From an uncultured Bacilli bacterium (GTDB taxonomy: Bacteria; Bacillota_I; Bacilli_A; RF39; UBA660): a stretch of 64,000 bases of DNA. Numbering within the stretch: the first letter of the stretch is position 1; each line of letters starts with the position of its first letter. Below, piece by piece: positions 10,790 to 19,828 of the stretch. The notes under the pieces were generated by a model. That model saw only the letters and a list, made by a program, of their open reading frames with translations, was not told where the DNA came from and ran no database searches. Location of the stretch: NCBI GenBank assembly GCA_934096815.1, contig CAKOMY010000001.1, forward strand, positions 186,001 to 250,000, read 5' to 3'. The position numbers and the translations under genes are program-made.

Positions 10790-11971
10790 ATGAAAGAATA
10801 TTTAAAGAAGACAAAATTTGAATTATGGGAAGTAATGGCAATTACATTATTTTCATCTTTGGTTATGAGTTTTTGTACTGGTTATTTAGTTTATAAGAGT
10901 TCTTGCTTACAGATTTCGACTGGTAACGGGGATGATAATTTAGCTGAGTTATATAAAGCATATGATGAGATTAAATCCAATTATTATAGTACTGTAGATT
11001 TAGGTGCTTTAGTTGATGCTGGTATTAAAGGAATGTTTAGTTATTTAGGAGATCCTTATACTACTTATTTAGATAAAGATCAAACTGATAATTTAAATAA
11101 TTCTTTAAGTGGAAGTTATCAAGGAATTGGTGTTAAAATAAGTGTTAATAATGAAGAAAATAAAATGATTATTTCTGAGGTTTATGATAATACACCAGCA
11201 AAGAGTGCTGGACTTGCCGTAGGAGATATCATTGTAAAAGTTAATGATAATGTTGTTGCTGATATGGAGTCTGGTGAAGTAACCAAATTAATTAAAAGTA
11301 GTGATGAAGTAAAGTTAGTTGTCAATAGAGATGGTAATGATTTAGATTTTACTCTTAATACTACTAAGTTAAATAATCCTTCAGTTGATGATAAAATTAT
11401 TGATGGAGATAATGGTAATAAGATTGGTTATTTAAAAATAAGTAAATTTAATGAAACTGCTTATGAACAATTTTATGAGAAATTAAATAAGATTGAAGTG
11501 GATGGTATTAATAGTTTAATAATTGATTTAAGAGATAATACTGGTGGATATTTATCAGCAGCTACTAAAATAAGTGAGATGTTTTTACAAAAAGGAAAGG
11601 TTATTTATTCTTTAAATGAACAGTCTTCTACTAAAACAACTTATGATGAAACAGATGATGAAAGAAATTATAAGGTTTATATTTTAGTTAATGGTAATTC
11701 GGCTTCTGCATCTGAGATACTTGCTGCTGCTTTAAAAGATAGTTATGGTGCTAAATTAGTTGGCACAACAACTTATGGTAAAGGTAAAGTACAAAAAACA
11801 AGTAAATTATCTGATGGAACTATGTATAAATATACGAGCGCTAAATGGTTAACTCCGAGTGGTGAATGTATTGATGGTGTTGGTTTAAAACCGGATATAG
11901 AGATATCTAACGGGAATGAATTATTAAAAGATTTAGTGCTTGAAAAAGCAATAGAGGAAATTCAAAAGTAA
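10790..11971 (+). CDS. S41-family C-terminal processing protease (CtpA-like)
   Basis: This serine protease of 393 residues sits outside the membrane and trims or degrades envelope proteins. It has an N-terminal membrane anchor (about residues 15-37), a helical region, a PDZ domain (YQGIGVKI to about residue 190) and the S41 catalytic core. The nucleophile serine lies in NGNSASASEILA and the general-base lysine in YGKGKVQ. The ATG at 10790 is chosen because TAGGA (10776-10780) lies upstream, while the GTG at 10757 falls in the promoter-like TGTGATATTAT. No dedicated partner gene is adjacent. Confidence 0.92.
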   Translation: MKEYLKKTKFELWEVMAITLFSSLVMSFCTGYLVYKSSCLQISTGNGDDNLAELYKAYDEIKSNYYSTVDLGALVDAGIKGMFSYLGDPYTTYLDKDQTDNLNNSLSGSYQGIGVKISVNNEENKMIISEVYDNTPAKSAGLAVGDIIVKVNDNVVADMESGEVTKLIKSSDEVKLVVNRDGNDLDFTLNTTKLNNPSVDDKIIDGDNGNKIGYLKISKFNETAYEQFYEKLNKIEVDGINSLIIDLRDNTGGYLSAATKISEMFLQKGKVIYSLNEQSSTKTTYDETDDERNYKVYILVNGNSASASEILAAALKDSYGAKLVGTTTYGKGKVQKTSKLSDGTMYKYTSAKWLTPSGECIDGVGLKPDIEISNGNELLKDLVLEKAIEEIQK

Positions 11972-11973
11972 AA

Positions 11974-12001
11974 GGATGCATTTGGTTGTGTTCTTTTTTT
12001 G
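11974..12001 (+). terminator. Weak rho-independent terminator
   Basis: GGATGCA pairs with TGTGTTC through several G-U pairs and is followed by seven T, just after the protease gene. It is weaker than others in the window. Confidence 0.5.
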
Positions 12002-12052
12002 TGATTAATATAAAATTTTATTAATTAGAATATTTTAAAATAAAAACATAAG

Positions 12053-12061
12053 TGATATAAT
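12053..12061 (+). promoter_or_regulatory. Extended -10 promoter element
   Basis: TGATATAAT (TGn plus TATAAT) lies 28 bases before the EcfA1-like gene. No good -35 is seen, as is common for extended -10 promoters. Confidence 0.5.
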
Positions 12062-12088
12062 AACAAACAAGAGCAAGGGTGGTTATAG

Positions 12089-12835
12089 ATGAATACATTA
12101 ACTTTTAAGAATTATGATTTAAAGCTAGAATTAGTACCGTTTACTAATATAATTGGTGGAATAGCTTCAGGTAAAACTTTTTTATTAAAGACACTTATAA
12201 ATCAAAGTGATAGTAGTGATGTTTATATAGATGATAAAAATATTAATGAATATGATATAAATTTTTTAAGAAAGAATGTTGCTGCAGTGCTTAATAATTT
12301 TATATTTAACACTAATAGAGTAAAAAGTGAACTTGAATATTATCAGAAATGTTTAGGATATGATGATAAAGTAATTAGTAGTAGTATTAAAAAGTTTGTT
12401 ACATTTTTTAAATTAGATAATATTATAGATAAAGAAATTGGAGAAATTAGTAGAAGTGAAAAGGCTTTTATTAGAATATTATCTTTGTTGATTATTAATC
12501 CAAGAGTTATTGGAATTGATGATATGCTTACTTATTTAGATAATAAAGATAAATTAAAAATTGTTAAATATAGTAAAGAGAATAAGATTTCGATTCTAAA
12601 TGTAACAAGTAATAGTGAAGAACTTTTATTAGGAACTAAAATTGTTGTACTTGATAACTTTCATGCTGTTATGTATGAGGATACTTTAGAGGTTTTGTCT
12701 AATGATAAAGTTTTAAGTAAGATTGGTATGAATATGCCTTTTATTGCAGAATTATCAAATAATTTGAATTATTATGATTTATTAAAAGAAAAATATTTTG
12801 ATATTAATTCTTTAATAGGTGAATTATGGAAGTAA
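12089..12835 (+). CDS. Degenerate ECF-type ABC ATPase (EcfA1-like)
   Basis: The 248-residue protein aligns by order of motifs with EcfA1, the ATPase of energy-coupling-factor vitamin importers. It is also placed like one, being the first of two such genes before truA. The Walker A motif GGIASGKT (residues 23-30) is intact. The ABC signature is eroded to EISRSEKA in place of LSGGQ, and the Walker B ends IDD instead of DE. No ecfT follows. It may retain nucleotide binding but is unlikely to work as a normal ECF ATPase. The start follows AAGGGTGG. It overlaps the next gene. Confidence 0.75.
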   Translation: MNTLTFKNYDLKLELVPFTNIIGGIASGKTFLLKTLINQSDSSDVYIDDKNINEYDINFLRKNVAAVLNNFIFNTNRVKSELEYYQKCLGYDDKVISSSIKKFVTFFKLDNIIDKEIGEISRSEKAFIRILSLLIINPRVIGIDDMLTYLDNKDKLKIVKYSKENKISILNVTSNSEELLLGTKIVVLDNFHAVMYEDTLEVLSNDKVLSKIGMNMPFIAELSNNLNYYDLLKEKYFDINSLIGELWK

Positions 12836-13443
12836 TGTTTAGTAATAATCCTAATAATGGTTTTTTTGATATTAAACAATTTGTTGGTTTTTATGGAGAA
12901 ATAAGTGATTTAGAAATATTGATTGATAATTTAGATAAAAAAGTTATAAATAGAAAATACAAAGTAAAGAAATATTTAAGTTATAATAAAGATTATTTTG
13001 ATATTTTAGATTTAGATAAAGAATTTTTAAATAAAAAGATAGATGATTTATCTATGTGTGAATATAAATTAATGTTATTACTTATGGTAATAGAGGAAGA
13101 ACCTAAGTTAATAGTTCTTAATTATTTTGATGTTGGATTTAATGGTAAATTTAAAAGAAAAATTATAAAGTTAATTAAACTTATTAGGGCCTCTTTAGGA
13201 ATAAATTTTGTGGTTATTAGTAATGATGTAGTATTTGTAAATAAGGTTGTTAAACATGTTGTTGTATGTAATAAGAAAATTATTAAGTTTCAAGGAAAGG
13301 TTCTTGATGCTATTAAGGAAGGATATATAGAGGAACCACCTATTTATGATTTTATTAAACTGGCTAATGATAAGGGTGCTAATTTGGAATATACATTGGA
13401 TAGTAAAGATTTATTAAAAGATATATATAGGAGTGTATTTTAA
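12826..13443 (+). CDS. ATPase-dead ECF-type ABC subunit (EcfA2-like remnant)
   Basis: The 205-residue protein keeps the ABC ATPase outline but has lost the catalytic motifs. The N-terminal region (FVGFYGEISD) has no Walker A, the signature region reads DLSMCEYK, and the Walker B strand reads LIVLNYFD without the DE pair. The switch region VVISND lacks the histidine. It follows the EcfA1-like gene with a 10-base overlap and precedes truA by a one-base overlap (TAATG), exactly the usual slot of ecfA2. An internal ATG at 12835 would also give a one-base overlap and may be the true start. Confidence 0.65.
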   Translation: MEVMFSNNPNNGFFDIKQFVGFYGEISDLEILIDNLDKKVINRKYKVKKYLSYNKDYFDILDLDKEFLNKKIDDLSMCEYKLMLLLMVIEEEPKLIVLNYFDVGFNGKFKRKIIKLIKLIRASLGINFVVISNDVVFVNKVVKHVVVCNKKIIKFQGKVLDAIKEGYIEEPPIYDFIKLANDKGANLEYTLDSKDLLKDIYRSVF

Positions 13444-14165
13444 TGAAGTATTTTGCTAGTGTTAGTTATGATGGTTCTAAATTTTATGGATTTCAAAAAT
13501 TAAATGATTATGATACTGTTCAGAAGGAATTAGAAAGAGCACTTGGTATTATAAATAAAAGTTATGTTGCTGTAAAAGGTGCTGGAAGAACTGATAGAGG
13601 TGTTCATGCATATAGTCAAGGTATTAGTTTTGAACTTAATGGAGGTATTCCTGCATCAAAGTTAAAGAATGTTATTAATAGAGTTTTAAATGATTATGTT
13701 CATATAAATTATGTTGAAGAAGTAAGTGATGATTTTCATCCTAGATTTGATGCTGTAAAGAAGAAATACGAATATGTTATTAATTTAGGTGAGTTTGATC
13801 CAATAATTAATGATTATGTTTATAATTATAATAATAAATTAGACATAAGAAGGATGAGAAGGGCAAGTAAAGCATTTATTGGTTTTCATTCGTTTAAGGC
13901 TTTTACATCTGGTGCAAGAGATAATTATAATAGTGTTATTTATAGCATTAAATTTAAAAAGAAGGATGACTTTTTAACTATTACATTTGTAGGTAAAAGT
14001 TTTTATAGGTATATGGTTAGAAATATGGTTGGGGCTTTGATACAGGCTGGTAATAATAAACTTGATAAGAATGACATAAAGATGATGTTAGATAAGGAGA
14101 AAGTAAATTGTAAGTATAATACAGCACCAGCATGTGGATTATATTTAGTTGATGTTTACTATTAA
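13443..14165 (+). CDS. truA: tRNA pseudouridine(38-40) synthase TruA
   Basis: TruA converts uridines 38-40 in the tRNA anticodon stem to pseudouridine. The 240-residue length fits. The catalytic aspartate is Asp51 in GAGRTDRGVHA, and other family motifs are the N-terminal SYDGSKFYGFQ and late FVGKSFYRYMVRNMVGAL. The start overlaps the preceding stop (TAATG), so it is coupled to the ECF-like pair. In most Bacilli truA leads into rplM-rpsI; here those genes are 30 kb away, so the cluster has been split. Confidence 0.96.
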   Translation: MKYFASVSYDGSKFYGFQKLNDYDTVQKELERALGIINKSYVAVKGAGRTDRGVHAYSQGISFELNGGIPASKLKNVINRVLNDYVHINYVEEVSDDFHPRFDAVKKKYEYVINLGEFDPIINDYVYNYNNKLDIRRMRRASKAFIGFHSFKAFTSGARDNYNSVIYSIKFKKKDDFLTITFVGKSFYRYMVRNMVGALIQAGNNKLDKNDIKMMLDKEKVNCKYNTAPACGLYLVDVYY

Positions 14166-14173
14166 GTTTGGGT

Positions 14174-15058
14174 ATGAATGAATTAGATTTGATGGATGGT
14201 AGTAAAAATGATTATCAGTTGGTTACAGAACTTAGTAAAGTTGTTAGAAGTTATAAAGATAAAAATAAACCTGTTGATAAAAAATTTGTTTATAAAGTTG
14301 CAAATGTGTGTTTAATTAATAATGAAGTGGATTTAAAAAATGGTTTGATAATTGTTGGTAACTCTAAAGAAATTGAAAATGATTATGAATCTTGTTATGG
14401 TGATGATATGATTACATATTCGTCTTTATCTTTAAGAAATTTTTATAAACGGATAGACAATTTTGGAAGTGCATATAATTTTGGCAATCATAATATGCTT
14501 TCTTATTATTCTGTAATATGTACTTTAATTCATGAAATGTCTCACGCTAGACAGGATTATATTGTAAACAATCATCCTTATTCATTTGCTGGAATTATTT
14601 ATTCCTATTGTAGTAATGTTTTTGAAAGTGAGCCACTTTTTTATGATATATACTATGATTGTTTTCCAGAAGAAAGAAATGCCTTTTTAAGAGGAAATTA
14701 TATTGCTAATATGGTAATTAAGCATGTTTATGGCGATAAATTATCACTTTTTTTCAAGGAATTATTTTTTCAAGAATTACTTATTAATTATGACTATGAT
14801 ATGTATCCATTAAAGAGATTTGGTGATGCTTGTAAGCAGTTTGGATATGACTATTTTGATAGATTAATTCCTGATGTTGAATTAACTCAAGAAAATTTTT
14901 TTGAACGTGTTTGGTGTGGTTATAGGATAACGGAAGAAGAATATAATTATTTACTTGATTTAAGTATTGGTATTTCTTATCCTAAAAATGATGTGGTAAA
15001 AGAATATTTAAAAAAATCTTCAATAAAAAGATTAATTTTAGATTTTAAAAAGAAATAA
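14174..15058 (+). CDS. Unidentified protein with an HEMSH (HExxH) motif
   Basis: The 294-residue protein has no signal peptide or membrane segment. The most telling feature is LIHEMSHARQD at about residues 119-129, a zincin-type HExxH. A downstream acidic residue in FESEPL or PEERNAF could be the third ligand. This suggests a metallopeptidase or metal-binding fold, but I recognise no family. It starts 8 bases after truA, with an ATG at 14174 or TTG at 14168 and no strong ribosome site, so it probably relies on read-through from truA. A noncatalytic role is possible. Confidence 0.65.
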   Translation: MNELDLMDGSKNDYQLVTELSKVVRSYKDKNKPVDKKFVYKVANVCLINNEVDLKNGLIIVGNSKEIENDYESCYGDDMITYSSLSLRNFYKRIDNFGSAYNFGNHNMLSYYSVICTLIHEMSHARQDYIVNNHPYSFAGIIYSYCSNVFESEPLFYDIYYDCFPEERNAFLRGNYIANMVIKHVYGDKLSLFFKELFFQELLINYDYDMYPLKRFGDACKQFGYDYFDRLIPDVELTQENFFERVWCGYRITEEEYNYLLDLSIGISYPKNDVVKEYLKKSSIKRLILDFKKK

Positions 15059-15205
15059 AATTATATATTATAATATTGAAGATGATTTATTAGAATAATT
15101 ATTTCGTTTATTAGATTTATTATTTCTGATATTATTTTTTAAATAGGTTTATAATATAAATAGACAATAAATTAATATTTTGATATTATTTAGGTGTGAT
15201 GTAGA

Positions 15206-16240
15206 ATGAATATATTAATTAATGGACATAATATTTATTTAATTTTATTGGTAACTTTTATATGTTGTGTTTTATTAGTGCCGCTTGCTAAAGTTGTTGC
15301 AAAACATATTGGAGCAATAGATATGCCTAATGAGAGAAAGGTGCATAAAAAACCAATGCCTAGATTAGGGGGACTTGCAATATATTTAACATTTTTAATT
15401 GGCTATATGTTATTTGCACCTATTAATGAACAGATGATTTCAATTCTTATTGGAGGATTTATAATTATTATTCTTGGAATATGTGATGATATTAAACCAA
15501 TTAGAGCAAGATATAAATTTTTAGTTCAGATAGTAGCTGCTTCTATTGTTGTATTTTATGGTAATATATATTTACCTAATATAAGTGCACTTGGATTATC
15601 TCTAACTTTTGGAAAATGGGGTTATCCTTTAGCTATATTCTTTATTTTGGCTATTATTAATGCAATAAATTTAATTGATGGTATAGATGGGTTAGCAACA
15701 GGTACTAGTGCAATATTTTTTGTTACTATAACTATAATTGCACTTCTGCTAGATAGGATTTATGGTTTAGATGTTATTTTATGTGTAATTATGCTTGGTG
15801 CTTGTTTAGGATTTTTAATGTATAATAAACCGCCTGCTTCAATATTTTTAGGAGATACGGGTAGTACGTTTTTAGGTTTTATTATTGCTATAATAGCACT
15901 TTTAGGTTATAAAACGGCTACATTTACTAGTTTAATTATTCCAATATTTATATTACTTTTACCAATACTTGATACAGTGTTTGCAATGATTAGAAGATAC
16001 TTAAAGGGAGAAAATATAGGTGAGCCTGATAAAGAACATTTACATCATCAATTACTTAAACTTAATAATAGTACTACTAAGACAGTATTAATTATGTATG
16101 GAATTGATATTCTATGTTCTGTGATAAGTGTTTTATATGCCTTAGGATATAATTTAACTGCTATAGTTTTATATTTATTATTAATGTCATTTATATTATT
16201 TTTGATTTATAAAACTGATATATTATTTAAACATAAGTAG
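15206..16240 (+). CDS. tagO: Undecaprenyl-phosphate N-acetylglucosaminyl 1-phosphate transferase (TagO/WecA family)
   Basis: This 344-residue polytopic enzyme transfers a sugar-1-phosphate from a UDP-sugar to undecaprenyl phosphate, the first committed step of wall teichoic acid or related polymers. Family motifs are DMPNERKVHKKPMPRLGG near the first loop, GICDDIKPIRARYKF, the catalytic NLIDGIDGLATG, FLGDTGSTFLGF and the cytoplasmic EPDKEHLHHQLL. About ten membrane helices are visible. tagA and a GT2 gene follow, supporting a wall-polymer role. A terminator overlaps its stop codon, so read-through or a second promoter must serve tagA. Confidence 0.93.
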   Translation: MNILINGHNIYLILLVTFICCVLLVPLAKVVAKHIGAIDMPNERKVHKKPMPRLGGLAIYLTFLIGYMLFAPINEQMISILIGGFIIIILGICDDIKPIRARYKFLVQIVAASIVVFYGNIYLPNISALGLSLTFGKWGYPLAIFFILAIINAINLIDGIDGLATGTSAIFFVTITIIALLLDRIYGLDVILCVIMLGACLGFLMYNKPPASIFLGDTGSTFLGFIIAIIALLGYKTATFTSLIIPIFILLLPILDTVFAMIRRYLKGENIGEPDKEHLHHQLLKLNNSTTKTVLIMYGIDILCSVISVLYALGYNLTAIVLYLLLMSFILFLIYKTDILFKHK

Positions 16241-16260
16241 TTAGCTATTTATGTTTTTTT
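16229..16260 (+). terminator. Rho-independent terminator overlapping the tagO stop
   Basis: AAACATAA (16229-16236) pairs with TTATGTTT (16249-16256) and is followed by T residues. The stop codon lies in the loop. Confidence 0.7.
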
Positions 16261-16297
16261 GATTATTTGATAAAATTTTTTTAGAAAGAGATTTTAT

Positions 16298-17026
16298 ATG
16301 AAGAATAGTAATTGTAAATTATTAGGTTATAATGTTTGCATATTAAATAAAAATGATATTGTAGATAAAATAAATAAGAGTAAGGATAGAAATATTATAT
16401 TTAATTTAAATCCGATAATTATGGTAAATTTTAATAATAATATAGAATATAAAGCGTTTATAAATAATGAGAAATATAATATACCTGATGGATATGGAAC
16501 AATTCTAGGTATGAGAATTAATGGCAATAAAGGATTTAATCAGTTAACTGGAGTAGATATGTTTAATGAACTTTTATGTAATGCATGTAAATATGATAAG
16601 AAAGTTTATTTATATGGTGCTAAAAACGAAGTTATTGAAAAGACTGTTAAAGTATTAAAAGAGAAGTATATTAACTTAAATATATGTGGTTATATGAGTG
16701 GATATAGTAAAGAAAAAGATGTATTAAATGATATAAAAAAATGTAAACCAGATTATTTATTTGTTGGTATAGGATCACCTAAACAAGAAGAATTTATCAT
16801 TAGAAATGAAAAGTTGTTTAGAAATATAAGTGTTATTATGCCTGTTGGTGGTACGTTTGATGTTGTATCTGGTTTAAAGAAAAGAGCACCAATTATTTAT
16901 CAAAAACTATACTTAGAATGGTTATATAGAATGATTAAAGAGCCTAAAAGAATTAAAGATAATGTTAAGATATTAAAATATTTATATTTGGTAATATTTA
17001 AAAATGGAGGTAAAGATGAAAAATAA
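16298..17026 (+). CDS. tagA: GT26 glycosyltransferase (TagA/WecG/CpsF family)
   Basis: TagA-type enzymes add the second sugar (N-acetylmannosamine in teichoic acid linkage units) to the undecaprenyl-linked GlcNAc made by TagO. The 242-residue protein shows the family core: NPIIMVNFNNN, YNIPDGYGT with the catalytic-type Asp, GVDMFNELL, VYLYGAKNEV and LFVGIGSPKQEEFI, then PVGGTFDVVSG and the basic C-terminal tail (EWLYRMIKEPKRI) that holds it to the membrane. The actual donor sugar cannot be read from sequence. The gene overlaps the following GT2 gene by 11 bases. Confidence 0.92.
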   Translation: MKNSNCKLLGYNVCILNKNDIVDKINKSKDRNIIFNLNPIIMVNFNNNIEYKAFINNEKYNIPDGYGTILGMRINGNKGFNQLTGVDMFNELLCNACKYDKKVYLYGAKNEVIEKTVKVLKEKYINLNICGYMSGYSKEKDVLNDIKKCKPDYLFVGIGSPKQEEFIIRNEKLFRNISVIMPVGGTFDVVSGLKKRAPIIYQKLYLEWLYRMIKEPKRIKDNVKILKYLYLVIFKNGGKDEK

Positions 17027-17978
17027 AAGATTATATGTAGTTATACCTTGTTATAATGAAGAAGAAGTTTTAAGAGAAACAAGTAAGAGATTAAATGTTA
17101 AGTTAAACGAATTAATTAAAGATAAAACTATTTCTAAAGATAGTAAAGTATTATTTGTTAATGATGGATCTAAAGATAAAACTTGGAATATTATATGTGA
17201 ATTAAATAAAGAAAATAAATTATTTAGTGGAATTAATTTATCAAGAAATAGAGGACACCAAAATGCGTTGGTAGCAGGACTTATGACTGCTAAAGAATAT
17301 GCTGATGTGGTAATATCTATGGATGCTGACTTACAAGACGATATTAATGCGATTGATGAAATGCTTAAAGATTATTATGATGGATCAGAAGTTGTTTATG
17401 GAGTTAGATCCTCAAGGGCAAAGGATACTTTCTTTAAAAAGTTTACAGCTGAAGCATTTTACAAGTTTATGAAATTTATGGGAGCTGATGTTGTATTTAA
17501 TCATGCTGATTATAGATTAACAAGTAAAAGAGTTTTAGATAATTTTGCAAATTATAAAGAAGTTAATTTATTTTTAAGAGGAATGTTTCCTTTAATTGGA
17601 TTTAAATCTAGTATAGTATATTATGAAAGGGCTGAAAGATTTGCAGGTGAGTCTAAATATCCATTAAAGAAAATGCTTAATTTTGCATGGGATGGGATAA
17701 CATCTTTTAGTGTTAAACCAATAAGAATGATTCTTGATTTAGGTATATTTATTTGTATGATAAGTTTTGTAGTACTTATTTATTGTTTAATTAGAAAGAT
17801 TAGCGGTGCTACTGTGGAAGGATGGACATTTATTGCTTGTTCATTATGGTTTTTAGGTGGTATTCAAATGTTTTCACTTGGTATAATTGGAGAATATGTT
17901 GGTAAGGTTTATAGTGAAACCAAAGCAAGACCTAGATATATTATTCAAGATAATTTATTAGAAAAGAAGGAAAAATAG
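17016..17978 (+). CDS. GT2 polyprenyl-phosphate glycosyltransferase (GtrB/DPM1-like, two C-terminal membrane helices)
   Basis: The 320-residue enzyme probably loads a sugar onto polyprenyl phosphate to make a membrane-bound sugar donor. The N-terminal GT-A domain has VVIPCYNEEEVLRET, VNDGSKDKT, NRGHQNALVAGL and the DxD-type SMDADLQDD. Two membrane helices follow at about residues 240-262 and 278-300. The ATG at 17016 is chosen because GGAGGT lies just before it. Such enzymes usually work with a GtrA flippase; the HAD-GtrA fusion at 25875 could be that partner. It ends at a terminator. Confidence 0.92.
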   Translation: MKNKRLYVVIPCYNEEEVLRETSKRLNVKLNELIKDKTISKDSKVLFVNDGSKDKTWNIICELNKENKLFSGINLSRNRGHQNALVAGLMTAKEYADVVISMDADLQDDINAIDEMLKDYYDGSEVVYGVRSSRAKDTFFKKFTAEAFYKFMKFMGADVVFNHADYRLTSKRVLDNFANYKEVNLFLRGMFPLIGFKSSIVYYERAERFAGESKYPLKKMLNFAWDGITSFSVKPIRMILDLGIFICMISFVVLIYCLIRKISGATVEGWTFIACSLWFLGGIQMFSLGIIGEYVGKVYSETKARPRYIIQDNLLEKKEK

Positions 17979-17980
17979 AT

Positions 17981-18012
17981 AAAGCATATAATTGTTATGC
18001 TTTGTTTTGTTT
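17981..18012 (+). terminator. Rho-independent terminator
   Basis: AAAGCATA (17981-17988) pairs with TATGCTTT (17996-18003), followed by T-rich sequence, closing the wall-polymer cluster. Confidence 0.8.
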
Positions 18013-18031
18013 ATTTATTTAATAAATTGTA

Positions 18032-18060
18032 TTGATATGTTCAAAAAAAGATGATATAGT
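18032..18060 (+). promoter_or_regulatory. Sigma-A-type promoter for the transporter/glycan operon
   Basis: TTGATA (18032-18037) and TATAGT (18055-18060) are separated by 17 bp, 36 bases before the lipoprotein start. Confidence 0.75.
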
Positions 18061-18096
18061 TTAATTATGAACAAATTAATTATAGGAGTTGATTAT

Positions 18097-19074
18097 ATGA
18101 AAAAGTATATGTATTTGTTGTTTTTGCTTATTTTATTTGTTGTAACAGGTTGTTCAAAAAAAGGAGATCAAATTGTTATTTATACATCTATGGAGGAAAA
18201 TCGTAATAAAGCTTTAAAAGAGCAATTAGCTGAAAAATTTCCGGATAAAAAAATTGTGGTTCAATATTTATCAACTGGGAATTGTGCTGCAAAAATAAAA
18301 AATGAAGGTATAGAAGTGGAAGCAGATATTGTCCTAGATTTAGAAACTGCACATATGGCTGAACTTGAGGATAATTTTGCTGATTTATCATCTTTTGATA
18401 CAAGTATTTATCTTGATGGAGTTAATAAGTCAAATAGATATTTAACTTGGACTAAATATACCATGACGTTAGTTATTGATAAAAATTATTTTGATGAACA
18501 TAATTTATCGATACCAAAAACTTATGAAGATTTGTTAAAACCTGAATATAAAAATTTAATTGCTATCCCTGATCCTAAAACATCTGGTACTGGTTACGCT
18601 TTTTACTTAAATGTTGTTAATATAATGGGTGAAGATAATGCTATTAAGTATTTTAAAAAATTAAAAAACAATTTAAGAGAATTTACAACTTCTGGTTCTG
18701 GACCTACAAACTTATTAAAACAAGGTGAAATAGCTATTGCAATGGGAATGACAAGTCAAGGGGTAGAAGCTATTAATGAAGGGTATAATTTTAAAATTGT
18801 TTCTTTAAAAACTGGTGCTCCATATAATACTACTAGTTTTGGTATTATTAAGGGAAGAGAAAACAAAGAAAATGTACGTGAAGTTTTTGAGTGGTTAATG
18901 AATGATTTTGGAAAATATGATAAAGAATATTTTCTACCTGATAAGATTCTTAAAAATCAAGAAGTTAAAGTGAAAAATTATCCTACAAATTTAAAAGATG
19001 CAAAAATGGATGGTATAGATAGTGTTAGCGTCAAACAAGATTTAATTAGTAAGTGGGAAAAAGTTAATGGCTAG
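18097..19074 (+). CDS. ABC importer substrate-binding lipoprotein (2-aminoethylphosphonate/iron(III) family)
   Basis: The 325-residue lipoprotein has a signal peptide with lipobox VTGC (cleavage before Cys at about residue 19) and a type-2 periplasmic-binding fold (VIYTSMEENRNKALKEQL, then the hinge region TTSGSGPTNLLKQGE and TSFGIIKGREN). This fold group serves iron(III), 2-aminoethylphosphonate, putrescine or thiamine. The downstream cytidylyltransferase favours aminoethylphosphonate or a choline-like substrate, but that is inference from context. The ATG at 18097 is preceded by TAGGAG. It overlaps the ATPase gene by 8 bases and heads a coupled cluster driven by the promoter at 18032. Confidence 0.88.
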   Translation: MKKYMYLLFLLILFVVTGCSKKGDQIVIYTSMEENRNKALKEQLAEKFPDKKIVVQYLSTGNCAAKIKNEGIEVEADIVLDLETAHMAELEDNFADLSSFDTSIYLDGVNKSNRYLTWTKYTMTLVIDKNYFDEHNLSIPKTYEDLLKPEYKNLIAIPDPKTSGTGYAFYLNVVNIMGEDNAIKYFKKLKNNLREFTTSGSGPTNLLKQGEIAIAMGMTSQGVEAINEGYNFKIVSLKTGAPYNTTSFGIIKGRENKENVREVFEWLMNDFGKYDKEYFLPDKILKNQEVKVKNYPTNLKDAKMDGIDSVSVKQDLISKWEKVNG

Positions 19075-19828
19075 TATTGAGGTTAAAAATATTTCAAAAA
19101 TTTTTGATAATAAATTGGTATTAAATGATTTGAATTTTAAAGTTAATGATGGCGAATTATTATCTATTTTAGGTAAATCAGGTTGTGGTAAAACGACTTT
19201 ATTAAAGATATTAATTGGTATTGAGAGACCATCGAGTGGAAGTATTTTAAAGAATAATAAAAATATTACAAATTATGATATTTCTAAGAGAGATATGGGA
19301 ATAGTATTTCAAAATTATGCATTGTTTCCAAATATGACTGTTCTTGAAAATGTTTCATATGCTTTAAAAAATAAATTAAAAAATAAGAATGAAGCAATAA
19401 AACAGGCTATGGATATAATTTCAATGGTGAATTTAGAGGAACATGTAAATAAATATCCTAATGAACTATCAGGAGGTCAGATGCAAAGAGTGGCAATAGC
19501 TAGAACTTTAGCTCTTAAACCTGATGTTATTTTATTTGACGAAGCATTAAGTGCATTAGATGCTGAAAATAAAATAATTCTTAGAAATAAAATTAGAGAA
19601 CTTAATAAAAAATTTAACATTACAATGATATTTATTAGTCATGATCAAGAAGAAGCATTTTCAATATCTGATCGTGTTATGATTATGAATGATGGTTCTA
19701 TTGAACAAATAGATGAACCAAGTGAGATTTTTAAACATCCTGCGTCAAAATATGTTGAAGATTTTGTAGTTAATCATTTAAAAGAAAAGGTAACTTCAAT
19801 TCAAAAGTGTATTAAGGCTGATTTATGA
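19067..19828 (+). CDS. ABC importer ATP-binding protein (FbpC/PhnT/PotA type)
   Basis: The 253-residue ATPase powers the importer formed with the flanking lipoprotein and permease. Motifs are complete: Walker A GKSGCGKTTLLK (residues 34-45), Q-loop FQNYALFPN, signature LSGGQMQRVAIAR, Walker B VILFDEALSALD and H-loop FISHDQEEA. It ends soon after the nucleotide-binding core, with a short C-terminal extension rather than the full OB regulatory domain of PotA-like ATPases. It overlaps the gene on each side (8 bases upstream, an ATGA overlap downstream), so subunits are translated together. Its stop is TGA, one of only two found in the window. Confidence 0.93.
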   Translation: MASIEVKNISKIFDNKLVLNDLNFKVNDGELLSILGKSGCGKTTLLKILIGIERPSSGSILKNNKNITNYDISKRDMGIVFQNYALFPNMTVLENVSYALKNKLKNKNEAIKQAMDIISMVNLEEHVNKYPNELSGGQMQRVAIARTLALKPDVILFDEALSALDAENKIILRNKIRELNKKFNITMIFISHDQEEAFSISDRVMIMNDGSIEQIDEPSEIFKHPASKYVEDFVVNHLKEKVTSIQKCIKADL

